From: a bacterium
GTDB lineage: Bacteria; Hydrogenedentota; Hydrogenedentia; Hydrogenedentiales; SLHB01
Reading direction: 5' to 3'
NCBI GenBank assembly: GCA_024231375.1
Contig: JAAEQP010001537.1
Span: forward strand, 1-15,148
Length of the DNA stretch: 15,148 nucleotides
Shown here: piece by piece, positions 1 to 6,768 of the stretch
Numbering within the stretch: the first letter of the stretch is position 1
How the letters are laid out: each line of letters starts with the position of its first letter
The notes under the pieces: generated by a model
The model's database searches: none
What the model saw: the letters and a program-made list of their open reading frames with translations, nothing else
What the model was told of the DNA's origin: nothing
Position numbers and translations under genes: made by a program

Positions 1-9
1 CGTGAAGAT

Positions 10-26
10 GCAGGCGAGACGCCTGC
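10..26. repeat. Small perfect hairpin GCAGGCG-AGA-CGCCTGC
   Basis: A perfect 7-bp inverted repeat with a 3-nt loop lies in the intergenic sequence at the window edge, followed by a C-rich stretch (40-50) and no T-tract. It may be a dispersed intergenic palindrome or part of the 3' end of a gene left of the window. The structure is seen directly; the role is unknown. Confidence 0.5.
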
Positions 27-78
27 GCTACAAGCTATCCCCCCCTCTCCTGGTCTTCATTCGCAATGGACCGCTTCT

Positions 79-107
79 TTTACCCTTCCCTGCCGTTGAG
101 GTATCAT
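79..107 (+). promoter_or_regulatory. Candidate promoter of the regulator/ABC operon
   Basis: TATCAT (102-107) is a fair -10 hexamer. TTTACC (79-84) lies 17 bp upstream as a weak -35. Transcription would start near 114, about 57 nt before the ATG at 171. This is by eye only. Confidence 0.35.
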
Positions 108-170
108 GGCTCAGAATCACGGGCAACGGTGGGGGACGGCGTCCGCCTCTGTATCAAGGGAGTTCACGGG

Positions 171-662
171 ATGAGCAAGGATTCCACGCTGGAGAGCCTG
201 GCGGCCGCATTGAAGGCCGACGGGGAGACGGCGAAGACCGACGGGATCGGCGTGAAGATGATCGCGGAGGAGTTCGACCGGTCCGACAGTTGGACCTACG
301 AGATGATGCGCGGCGAACAGCCTTTCCCGTTGAAGCATTTTCCGGACTGGGTTCGGCTCACGGGGGGACGGAACCTGGCGCATTGGATCGCCGAAGAGGC
401 GCACTGCGACTTGGTCCCAAGGGACGACACCCTGGACGCGGAGACGACGGTTCTCGCCACCATGCGGGAAGCCACCGAGGCAGTGTCCGCCGCGAGCAAG
501 GCGTTGGAAGACGGCGTCATCACGGAAAAGGAACTCGCCGTCTACCATAAGGAGATGGGCGACGCCATCGAGCACCTCCGCAGGTTGGAGAATCTGTTGC
601 GCGTGCTCCATTTGGGCGGCAAACTGGACGACGGGCGCGCGGCCACCCTCCGCGACGCGTGA
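171..662 (+). CDS. Phage CII-like transcriptional regulator
   Basis: A 163-residue soluble protein. The ATG at 171 is chosen over the in-frame upstream ATG at 66 because AAGGGAG (157-163) sits about 8 nt before it. Residues about 26-58 look like a helix-turn-helix (IAEEFDRSDSWTYEMMRGEQ). The following segment (LKHFPDWVRLTGGRNLAHWI, then a Cys-containing stretch ending in LVP) resembles the phage regulatory CII/CP76 family, where a DNA-binding domain precedes a 'LTGD..pl.wlA...gg.fVp' region. Residues 92-145 are predicted to be long, charged helices, probably for oligomerisation. It ends 26 bp before the ABC permease gene and probably shares its transcript, so it may control the transporter. 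No other phage genes are nearby. The family call is from pattern memory and moderately sure; target and inducer are unknown. Confidence 0.6.
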   Translation: MSKDSTLESLAAALKADGETAKTDGIGVKMIAEEFDRSDSWTYEMMRGEQPFPLKHFPDWVRLTGGRNLAHWIAEEAHCDLVPRDDTLDAETTVLATMREATEAVSAASKALEDGVITEKELAVYHKEMGDAIEHLRRLENLLRVLHLGGKLDDGRAATLRDA

Positions 663-688
663 CGATTCCCCCGAGACAGGCATAGAAG

Positions 689-1834
689 ATGTTCTTCCGG
701 CTCCTCTTCAATCAAGCCCGCCACCGGTGGCAGACCACGCTGCTGGTGTTCCTCACGTTGACCGCGCTGGTCACGCTCTACGTGTATGTGCGCAACACGT
801 CCGAGTTTGCGAACCGGTCCATGCAACTGGTCATGAAGAACATGGGCCACAACCTGCTGATCCTGCCCAAGGACGCGAATCCGCTGGACACATACCGGTG
901 TACGGACGCCCAGGCCCTGTTCCCCGAGCAGGTGTCGCGTGACCTCGCGGCACACGGCCCACTGCCCACCAGATACTACGTCTCGGTGCTGCAAACGGCA
1001 TGTGCGTTGGACGGTCACCCCTGTCTGCTCACCGGAATCGAACCGGTAGCGCGCGGGGACGAGACGTCGGAAAAGGGCAATCTCGTGACCGCGCTGAAGC
1101 CCGGCACGGCTCGGCTGGGCACTGAGATCGCGACGGCCGCGGGTGTGGCGCCGGGGGACACCGTCTCCCTGCGGGGCGGCGCGTTCGAGGTGACCGAAGT
1201 TCTTCCGTCAAAGGGGACCGATGCCGACCATCGCGTCTACGTGCCTTTGAAGGAGTGCCAGGACTTGCTGGGCGCTCCGGGCCAGATCAACGTCGTCATG
1301 TCGTTCATGTGCCTCCACGGCGGTTCGATGGCCGCCGTGACGAAGAAGGCGCGCGGGATGTTGGCGGAACTCGCGCCCGACTACCAACTGGTGGTGAAGT
1401 CCGACATGGCCCAAGCACGGTATCTGGCGCGGCTGACGACGAGCAGATCCATGTACTACATCCTGGCGCTGGTGTTCGGCATTACCGTGCTGGTGATTGT
1501 GATTGCGGGCCTCCACGAAGTGGCGGAACGCAAACGCGAGGCGGGCATCCTCGTGGCCATGGGCACGGGGTATCACTTCATCGTGGGGCTCTATCTCGCG
1601 AAGGTATGCGCGGTGGCGGTGTTTGCGGCCTGCGCGGGCTACTGGGTCGGTTCCCACCTGGCCGTGGCCTTCACGTCGCCCTTCATGGTGGTCAACACGC
1701 GCGCCGTGTCGGTGGTGTGGGACCATCTGCCGTCCACTCTGGGATTGACCGTGGCCGTGGCTCTGCTGAGCGAGGCGGTTCCCGTGCTGAAGCTCATCAT
1801 GACGGACCCGAACGCGACGTTGACGGAGGAGTAG
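689..1834 (+). CDS. ABC transporter permease, FtsX/MacB/LolC type
   Basis: A 381-residue inner-membrane protein with the FtsX-family layout. TM1 is at about 16-33, followed by a large extracytoplasmic domain (about 36-250, MacB_PCD-like). Three further membrane segments lie at about 254-276, 298-320 and 348-368. The cytoplasmic loop ERKREAGILVAMG (280-292) after TM2 is the typical FtsX coupling signature, and the C-terminus DPNATLTEE matches the family's usual 'dP...L..E' ending. A weak GACAGG (675-680) precedes the ATG. The ATPase gene follows 3 bp after the stop. Such pairs act in MacB/Lol-type mechanotransmission (lipoprotein release, or export of peptides or antibiotics) rather than uptake. 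No membrane-fusion protein gene is adjacent, so the substrate cannot be inferred. Confidence 0.85.
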   Translation: MFFRLLFNQARHRWQTTLLVFLTLTALVTLYVYVRNTSEFANRSMQLVMKNMGHNLLILPKDANPLDTYRCTDAQALFPEQVSRDLAAHGPLPTRYYVSVLQTACALDGHPCLLTGIEPVARGDETSEKGNLVTALKPGTARLGTEIATAAGVAPGDTVSLRGGAFEVTEVLPSKGTDADHRVYVPLKECQDLLGAPGQINVVMSFMCLHGGSMAAVTKKARGMLAELAPDYQLVVKSDMAQARYLARLTTSRSMYYILALVFGITVLVIVIAGLHEVAERKREAGILVAMGTGYHFIVGLYLAKVCAVAVFAACAGYWVGSHLAVAFTSPFMVVNTRAVSVVWDHLPSTLGLTVAVALLSEAVPVLKLIMTDPNATLTEE

Positions 1835-1837
1835 GGC

Positions 1838-2515
1838 GTGATCGAAGCGGTGGCGCTGACAAAGACCTATCCCGCGAAGGGACCACACGGCCCGGAAAAC
1901 GGCGTCGTGCGCGCATTGGCAGGCGTTGACCTCTGCGTCGAACCGGGCGACCTGGTAGCGGTGCATGGTCCGAGCGGCAGCGGGAAGAGCACGTTACTGT
2001 TGATGCTGGGCGGCATGCTCCACCCCACGTCGGGGAACGTGCGATTCCGGGGCGACGACATCTACGCGATCCCGCGTCATCGGCGAAACAGTTACCGCAA
2101 GTTTTCAGTAGGCTTCATCTTTCAGAAGTTCTACTTGTTGCCCTACCTGACCGTGTACGACAACATTCGATTGCCCCTGGCCTTGCAGGCGGGTACCGAC
2201 AATCACCGTGAGGCGGTTCTGAAGATCGCGGGGCGGCTGGGGATCGAGTCGCGTTTGGGTCACAAGCCCGCCGAACTCAGCGCGGGCGAGCAACAGCGGG
2301 TGGCCTTGGCGCGTACGTTGGTGGCGGAACCGGACCTTGTGCTGGCCGATGAACCGACGGGGAACCTTGACGAAGGCAACACGGAAGTCATTGCCGAGTG
2401 CCTGGTCGAAGAAAGCGCCCAGGGCCGCGCCATTGTGTTGGCCACGCATGACACGCCCCTGATGCGGCGATGCACGCGGTCGTTGCGTCTCGAAGCCGGG
2501 GCGGCGGTGGACTGA
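1838..2515 (+). CDS. ABC transporter ATP-binding protein, LolD/MacB type
   Basis: A 225-residue nucleotide-binding subunit starting at GTG, with GGAGGAG (1825-1831) overlapping the end of the permease gene, so translation is probably coupled. All catalytic motifs are intact: Walker A GPSGSGKST (44-52), Q-loop Q96 in GFIFQKFYLLP, signature LSAGEQQR (147-154), Walker B LVLADEPT (167-174), D-loop GNLD (175-178) and H-loop H204 in ATHD. 'DEPTGNLD' and the Q-loop context are typical of the LolD/MacB/FtsE class. It should pair as a homodimer with the upstream permease to power it from the cytoplasm. The C-terminus lies 12 bp from the 3' end of the convergent M24-fold gene, with no room for a terminator between them. 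Confidence 0.92.
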   Translation: MIEAVALTKTYPAKGPHGPENGVVRALAGVDLCVEPGDLVAVHGPSGSGKSTLLLMLGGMLHPTSGNVRFRGDDIYAIPRHRRNSYRKFSVGFIFQKFYLLPYLTVYDNIRLPLALQAGTDNHREAVLKIAGRLGIESRLGHKPAELSAGEQQRVALARTLVAEPDLVLADEPTGNLDEGNTEVIAECLVEESAQGRAIVLATHDTPLMRRCTRSLRLEAGAAVD

Positions 2516-2527
2516 CCGCTCGTTGGT

Positions 2528-3721
2528 CTACGCGCCCGCAATCCCCGATTTCACGATGTCCGTGGGACGTCCCAACACGCCATTGAGGTCAACCGTGGGC
2601 AGCGACGGCGTGGCGGTGACGATTTCGGTGGACCCGTCGGGCAACAGGATGAAGGTGTCCTCGGATTTCACGCCGACACCCGACGGATTCCATGCAAAGG
2701 CGTGGCCAAACTCGGCATCGACGCCCGCAATCTCCTTCACGCGCTTCGACCAGCCTTCTTCCAGGATGGGGAACGCCTCGCCGGGCGCGGCTTTGCAGGT
2801 GCGGCCCGCGTAGCCGGTCGCGCCACCCTGATGATGGTTGTGCCATTCGTTCTCCGGGAACCCGAAGTCCACGTAGGCTTGTTGGCAATCGGCGAACACA
2901 TCGCCGAGGGTGCGTCCGGGTTGGGTCTGTTCCTGGAGAATCGCATCGACCGCGCAAATGCGGTTGAAGGCGTCCGGGATGGCAGCATCGATGTCCCCCA
3001 CCTTCTTGAAACGTGTCACCGAGGCCACGAGTCCTTCACGGATGAAGGAGCCAACGATCATAACGTAACCGCGCACAGCGCGCTCTTCCATGGGTCCGTC
3101 GAGCAGGGGCGCGACCGTGGGCACGGGGTGACGGAACCGCGCGATGCGTTCGTCGGCAGCCACGAGCGTAATGGGCGTCAGGCAACGCCGTTTGGCGCCT
3201 TCGGCTGCGATCATCGCCGAGATGTCGGCCTCGGCCATGCCGGCTTCGGTAGCGTTGACGACGGTCGTGAGCGCGTCGGCCGCGAGCGCACCCAAGCGCC
3301 GGAATTTGTCTAGTTCGGCGGTGGTGAGCAGAGACCGAAGATAGGCCAATTCGCCGTTCACGTTGGCGCCGAGCGATCCGTCGTCGGACACCAGAGTGCC
3401 CGAGAAGGCCTTCTTCACAGCGCCTGCCGGCGTGTCGTCGAACCACAGGAACCCCATGGACTCGGAGACCAACGGACCAACCTCTTCCGCCACCTGGCGG
3501 GGTTCTTCGATGCTGTTGGCGACCAGATAGGAGTTCCCGTCTTTGGCGACGAACAGGGCATTCGACCCCATGTCGCCCGCCGTGTACACGAAGTTGCGTT
3601 TGCCGCCCGTGGCCATGGCGTAGTTGTCGATGCGCGACAGCAAAATGCCGTCGTAGCCGTTGTCCATCAGAAAGGCCTGAATCAACGCGATACGTACGCG
3701 AAACAGTTCGACGTCGGTCAT
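2528..3721 (-). CDS. M24-family 'pita-bread' protein, probably lacking metal centre
   Basis: A 397-residue cytoplasmic protein. The start is supported by AAGGAGA (3736-3730), 8 nt upstream of the ATG. An N-terminal creatinase/prolidase-type domain (about 1-135) is followed by an M24 fold (about 140-380). Landmarks are WHNHHQGGATGY (293-304), which carries the M24 histidine, and GVKSEDTF (350-357), which carries the last Glu ligand (E354). Where active M24 peptidases have two metal-binding Asp (vD...YxsDxTR), this protein reads MIVGSFIREGLVASVTRF (221-238), with V and S there. The usual 'EPG' Glu region reads AFAWNPSG (341-348). Most ligands are therefore missing, as in creatinase, which is metal-free. 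It may be a non-peptidase hydrolase, and 'Xaa-Pro peptidase' would be an overcall. It converges on the ABC operon and is divergent from nadK. Confidence 0.8.
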   Translation of the reverse strand: MTDVELFRVRIALIQAFLMDNGYDGILLSRIDNYAMATGGKRNFVYTAGDMGSNALFVAKDGNSYLVANSIEEPRQVAEEVGPLVSESMGFLWFDDTPAGAVKKAFSGTLVSDDGSLGANVNGELAYLRSLLTTAELDKFRRLGALAADALTTVVNATEAGMAEADISAMIAAEGAKRRCLTPITLVAADERIARFRHPVPTVAPLLDGPMEERAVRGYVMIVGSFIREGLVASVTRFKKVGDIDAAIPDAFNRICAVDAILQEQTQPGRTLGDVFADCQQAYVDFGFPENEWHNHHQGGATGYAGRTCKAAPGEAFPILEEGWSKRVKEIAGVDAEFGHAFAWNPSGVGVKSEDTFILLPDGSTEIVTATPSLPTVDLNGVLGRPTDIVKSGIAGA

Positions 3722-3763
3722 GGGAATCGTCTCCTTCGGCGAATTCTTGGGGTTTCGTGGTGC

Positions 3764-3792
3764 AGTCTACGCAGAGGGGCCATACGACGCAA
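3764..3792 (-). promoter_or_regulatory. Candidate promoter of the M24-fold gene
   Basis: On the minus strand TTGCGT (3792-3787) and TAGACT (3769-3764) are separated by exactly 17 bp. The predicted start is near 3757, giving a leader of about 36 nt. The hexamers are only moderate matches to consensus. Confidence 0.35.
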
Positions 3793-3850
3793 ACGGAGGC
3801 GGGGACGTTTCACGCCGCTGTTGTGCCTTTCGTCGCGGACATGCGCTTTT

Positions 3851-3859
3851 TGCTATAAT
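3851..3859 (+). promoter_or_regulatory. Extended -10 promoter TGCTATAAT of nadK
   Basis: A consensus TATAAT (3854-3859) is preceded by TG one base upstream, the classical extended -10 arrangement, which can work without a good -35; none is seen. The start would be near 3866, about 38 nt before the chosen ATG. This also argues against translation starting at the in-frame TTG at 3868. Confidence 0.6.
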
Positions 3860-3903
3860 CGCTTCGATTGGGGACGAACCCTCGAATACATAGCCGGAGG
3901 CCT

Positions 3904-4638
3904 ATGCGAACCATACTGTTTGGCGCGGAAGCGGACACGTTGCGCGAGGAAGTGCAACAGCACGACGGTCTCGAACTGGTCGAGGCATCGCCGGAGGTGG
4001 TGGTGTGCTACGGCGGGGACGGCACATTGCTGTCGGCCGAATTGGAGTGGCCGGGCGTGCCCAAGGTGCCGATCAAGAACAGCCGCCGCGGGATTCGGTG
4101 TTTGCCCCATCCGCCGCACGATGTTATTGCGCGGTTGGCCGCGGGCGGATTGGCGCGCACGCCGTACATGAAGATCGAGTGCGCGTTGCGCAACGACGAT
4201 CACCCCGACCCGGTCTGCACGCTGACCGCCATGAACGAAATCAATGTGCATATGGGCACCATCAATTCCGCCGTGCGGTTCAAGCTGTGGATTGACGACA
4301 TCGCCTACCTGGACGGCCAGGAGATCATCGGCGACGGGTGCGTCATCGCCACGCCTTTCGGCAGCACGGCGTATTTCAATCACCTCACGCGCGGCGTGTT
4401 CCACGCGGGAATCGGGATCGCGTTTAAGGCGTCCGTGGAGTCGACCAGCCATGTCGTGGCGCCTGAAAGTTCAACGTTTCGGGTGCTCATCACGCGGGGA
4501 CCGGCCGTGCTCGGGTTTGACAACTCGCAACAGTATTTCGACCTTGCCGAGGGCGACGAGTTGACCGTCCACAAACATCCCGCACCCGCCATTATTCTTA
4601 CGTGGGACGCCATGCCCCATCCATCAGACGAGTTCTAG
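3904..4638 (+). CDS. nadK: NAD kinase-like protein, short atypical form
   Basis: NAD kinase phosphorylates NAD+ to NADP+ in the cytoplasm. At 244 residues this protein is shorter than most bacterial NadK (roughly 270-300). Visible motifs are GGDGT (37-41), the NE pair (N111-E112 in LTAMNEINVHMG), GDG (143-145) and TPFGSTAY (150-157), all diagnostic of the ATP-NAD/diacylglycerol kinase fold. The usual GINxGxLGF loop after GGDGT is replaced by IKNSRRGIRCLP (57-68). The usual Gly-rich stretch after STAY reads NHLTRGVFHAG. GGAGG (3896-3900) is only 3 nt from the ATG at 3904, tighter than usual, but the next methionines are too far into the fold. It is probably monocistronic, with repeats following it. 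The kinase fold is sure; NAD as substrate is likely but not certain given the altered loops. Confidence 0.82.
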   Translation: MRTILFGAEADTLREEVQQHDGLELVEASPEVVVCYGGDGTLLSAELEWPGVPKVPIKNSRRGIRCLPHPPHDVIARLAAGGLARTPYMKIECALRNDDHPDPVCTLTAMNEINVHMGTINSAVRFKLWIDDIAYLDGQEIIGDGCVIATPFGSTAYFNHLTRGVFHAGIGIAFKASVESTSHVVAPESSTFRVLITRGPAVLGFDNSQQYFDLAEGDELTVHKHPAPAIILTWDAMPHPSDEF

Positions 4639-4688
4639 GGGCGGCGGGCGGCCAGCGTCCCGCTTTCCAGAGCGTATCCTTAACGAGC

Positions 4689-4806
4689 AAGCACCTGCCT
4701 CCGCATGTCATTCCGAGCGAAGTCGAGGAATCTCTTGCGGGTGAGCGCTCGCCGATGAGAGATCCCTCGACTTCGCTCGGGATGACGGGGTAGGTGGGTG
4801 CTTGTG
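4689..4806. repeat. Long inverted-repeat element (intergenic palindrome), copy 1
   Basis: Arms 4707-4735 and 4758-4786 (29 nt each) match as inverted repeats at 27 of 29 positions; both differences could form G-U pairs in RNA. The loop is 22 nt. Weaker complementarity extends outward to AAGCACC (4689-4695) and GGTGCTT (about 4797-4803). Elements built from GTCATTCCGAGCGAAGTCGA and its complement are known as widespread intergenic repeats in several phyla. It lies just after nadK and could form a strong hairpin in its 3' transcript. Confidence 0.85.
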
Positions 4807-4856
4807 GGGAAGGACGGGCCCTTCGTAGATGCCCCCGGCGCGGCACTCCCCCCCCC

Positions 4857-4938
4857 GTCATGCTGAGTGAAACGAAGCATCTCGCATCCCCGGCACATGC
4901 ACCAGTGGAACGAGATCCTTCGCGTTGCTCAGGATGAC
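4857..4938. repeat. Inverted-repeat element, diverged copy 2
   Basis: Arms 4857-4884 (GTCATGCTGAGTGAAACGAA...) and 4911-4938 (...GCTCAGGATGAC) are 28 nt each and match at 22 of 28 positions, with a 26-nt loop. The outer GTCAT/ATGAC ends and the size resemble copy 1, but the inner sequence is the other common variant (GCTGAG...AAGCATCTCG). It is a second member of the same broad class of intergenic palindromes. Confidence 0.75.
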
Positions 4939-5130
4939 GGAGCGTGGTGCCTCTCATGTTCGGGGACACGTTCAAGGGCGTCATCTCCGGCGCGACTGCG
5001 CGTCCCCGCTTTCACTCGACGCTCCCCTATCAAGTCATCCCTGTAGATGGCGCGGAGGATGGGTGACGCGTAGAAGGGAAGGTGTCCACGGCGCAGGCTT
5101 TTCTGCGACTCTCGGCGGGCTGTGCCCCAG

Positions 5131-5159
5131 TGGAACGGGGAACGCCCGACGCCTATGAT
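5131..5159 (+). promoter_or_regulatory. Candidate promoter of the secreted propeller gene
   Basis: TATGAT (5154-5159), followed by GG, is a reasonable -10. TGGAAC (5131-5136), 17 bp upstream, is a poor -35. The start would be near 5166, about 30 nt before the ATG at 5197. Confidence 0.35.
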
Positions 5160-5196
5160 GGCCACACATTCTCTACCAGGCACAGGAGGACGAGTG

Positions 5197-6684
5197 ATGG
5201 CATGCATATGGATTCCGGTAGCGCTGGCGGCGATCGTGGCGGGGGCGGCCGGGGACGCGATCGAGGTGGGGCGCGAGAAGCATCTGTTCCTGGATGATTT
5301 TCTGATTGCGTCTATGGATAACGTTTCCCGGACGATTCATCCGGCGGTGAAGTCTGGGGAGAATCCGGTGTTGTGGCCGGAGGAACCGTGGGAAGGCACG
5401 GTGGCGGTGCTGTACGGGTCGGTGATCCGGGACGGCGACCGGTACCGGATGTGGTACCACGGTGGGGGCGGCGTCAGCTACGCCGAAAGTGCGGACGGTG
5501 TGGTGTGGGAGAAGCCGCGGCTGGACTTCGTGGTGGAGGACGGGCAGCGGACGAACGCGGTGGTGAAACGGGGCGCCGAGGAAGGCGCGCCGAATGCGAT
5601 AAAGGATTTCTACGAGGTTTTTGGGGTGCATCGGGATGCGGTGGCGGACGAGGCCAAACGGTATGTCATGGGGTTCCTGAGCATTCAACGCGGGTACGAC
5701 GGGCCGCGACAGGACCCCTTCCACCGTGGACAGCGGCGAGGGCTGGGCGTGGCGTACAGTCCGGACGGGTTGCGGTGGACGCTGGCGGACAGTTGGACGA
5801 CGGAAGCCATCTGCGATGGCGGCACGTACTGGATGCGGGACCCGCGGCGGGACGTGTATATACTGTTCGGGCGGACGAAGTATGTGACGCCGGAGGTAGC
5901 TGCGGCGTGGAAGGGCGACGCCTGGGTGGATAGCAAGTTCTGGGGTCGGTCAGTGGCGCGGACGGAGTCGCCGGATTTCCAGGACTGGGACTTCAAAGAC
6001 CCGGCGACAGCCCCGATTGCCATGACGGTGGACGTGAAAGACGTGCCAGGCGACGAGATTTATTCGATGGCGGTGTTCCCGTATGAGACGGTCTACATTG
6101 GTCTGGTCCAGATGTTTCACAATCAGGAGGATGCGTGTCATCTGGACATCCAGCTTGCGGTGAGCCATGACGGCGCACATTTCGAACGGGTGGGCGACCG
6201 GACGCCGTTCTTGCCGTGCGGCGGGATTGGTGAATGGGACCGATTCAACACGTCAATGGCGAACAATCCGCCTATCGCGGTGGATGACGATCTTCGGTTC
6301 TACTATGGCGGGCGGACGTACAGGCACAGTCCCTACGCGGGTCCGGACAAGGGCGAGCCGGGCGGCGGTATCGGCTTTGCGACGGTCGCGCGGGACCGGT
6401 TCGTGTCGTTGGACGCACGGTTCTCGGGCGGGGTAGTGACGACGAAGCCGGTACGGTTGGATGGCGACGCGATCCATCTGAATGGGGCGAGCGCATTTGG
6501 GTCGATTGTGGTGGAGGTGTTGAACAGCGCGGGCGAGGCAGTGGCCGTGTCGGAGCCGGCGCGGGCGGACGCGCTGGACATTCCGGTGGTATGGGCCGAG
6601 GGCGGCACAGAGGGTTTGACGCAACCGGTATCGTTGCGGTTCACGCTGAAGAATGCGCGGTTGTACGCGGTTTGGTGCGAATAG
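5197..6684 (+). CDS. Secreted five-bladed beta-propeller, glycoside-hydrolase-like
   Basis: A 495-residue exported protein. AGGAGGA (5184-5190), 6 nt before the ATG at 5197, decides the start over upstream in-frame ATGs. Residues 1-21 form a short signal peptide (MACIWIPVALAAIVAGAAGDA). The mature start LFLDDFLI (30-37) followed by a 'HPA.....NPVL' segment, the RMWY strand (84-87), YAESADGVVWEKP (95-107) and GVAYSPDGLRWT (184-195) repeat the 'Y..S.DG..W' blade pattern seen in GH32/GH43/GH130-type propellers and in many planctomycete-type secreted proteins. After the propeller (to about 400) comes a C-terminal beta-sandwich-like region (to 495). It probably acts on a glycan outside the cytoplasm, but I cannot assign a catalytic pair or substrate. 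The unknown secreted gene follows 84 bp later. Confidence 0.75.
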   Translation: MACIWIPVALAAIVAGAAGDAIEVGREKHLFLDDFLIASMDNVSRTIHPAVKSGENPVLWPEEPWEGTVAVLYGSVIRDGDRYRMWYHGGGGVSYAESADGVVWEKPRLDFVVEDGQRTNAVVKRGAEEGAPNAIKDFYEVFGVHRDAVADEAKRYVMGFLSIQRGYDGPRQDPFHRGQRRGLGVAYSPDGLRWTLADSWTTEAICDGGTYWMRDPRRDVYILFGRTKYVTPEVAAAWKGDAWVDSKFWGRSVARTESPDFQDWDFKDPATAPIAMTVDVKDVPGDEIYSMAVFPYETVYIGLVQMFHNQEDACHLDIQLAVSHDGAHFERVGDRTPFLPCGGIGEWDRFNTSMANNPPIAVDDDLRFYYGGRTYRHSPYAGPDKGEPGGGIGFATVARDRFVSLDARFSGGVVTTKPVRLDGDAIHLNGASAFGSIVVEVLNSAGEAVAVSEPARADALDIPVVWAEGGTEGLTQPVSLRFTLKNARLYAVWCE

Positions 6685-6700
6685 TGCTCACTTGAGGGCT

Positions 6701-6714
6701 GGCCGGAACCGGCC
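6701..6714. repeat. Inverted repeat GGCCGG-AA-CCGGCC before a promoter
   Basis: A 6-bp inverted repeat with a 2-nt centre lies 8 bp upstream of the candidate -10 of the next gene, roughly over where a -35 would be. It could be an operator or part of a weak hairpin after the propeller gene. No T-tract follows. Confidence 0.4.
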
Positions 6715-6719
6715 GATGA

Positions 6720-6728
6720 TGCTATAGT
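6720..6728 (+). promoter_or_regulatory. Extended -10 promoter TGCTATAGT
   Basis: TATAGT (6723-6728) preceded by TG in extended -10 spacing is nearly identical to the nadK element at 3851. The predicted start is near 6735, about 34 nt before the ATG at 6769. No clear -35 is seen. Confidence 0.5.
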
Positions 6729-6768
6729 GGGTGTGGAGAGTTGGCTGGCCGCAGGTTGAGGTAGCACC

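Larger units (their letters stand above)
4639..5196. other. Gene-free intergenic stretch carrying two inverted-repeat elements
   Basis: I see no credible gene in these 558 bases. Possible reading frames run through the inverted repeats, where both arms translate into the recurrent low-value strings (VIPSEVE..., ...SLGMT) that such elements produce. A run of nine C residues occupies 4848-4856. The stretch after 4940 shows nothing I can name apart from a possible promoter near 5154. Confidence 0.7.

Noticed and set aside
4598..4984. Hypothetical proteins read through the nadK downstream region on either strand
   Set aside because: Their translations are the repeated strings produced by the two inverted-repeat elements, with no RBS or independent coding signal.
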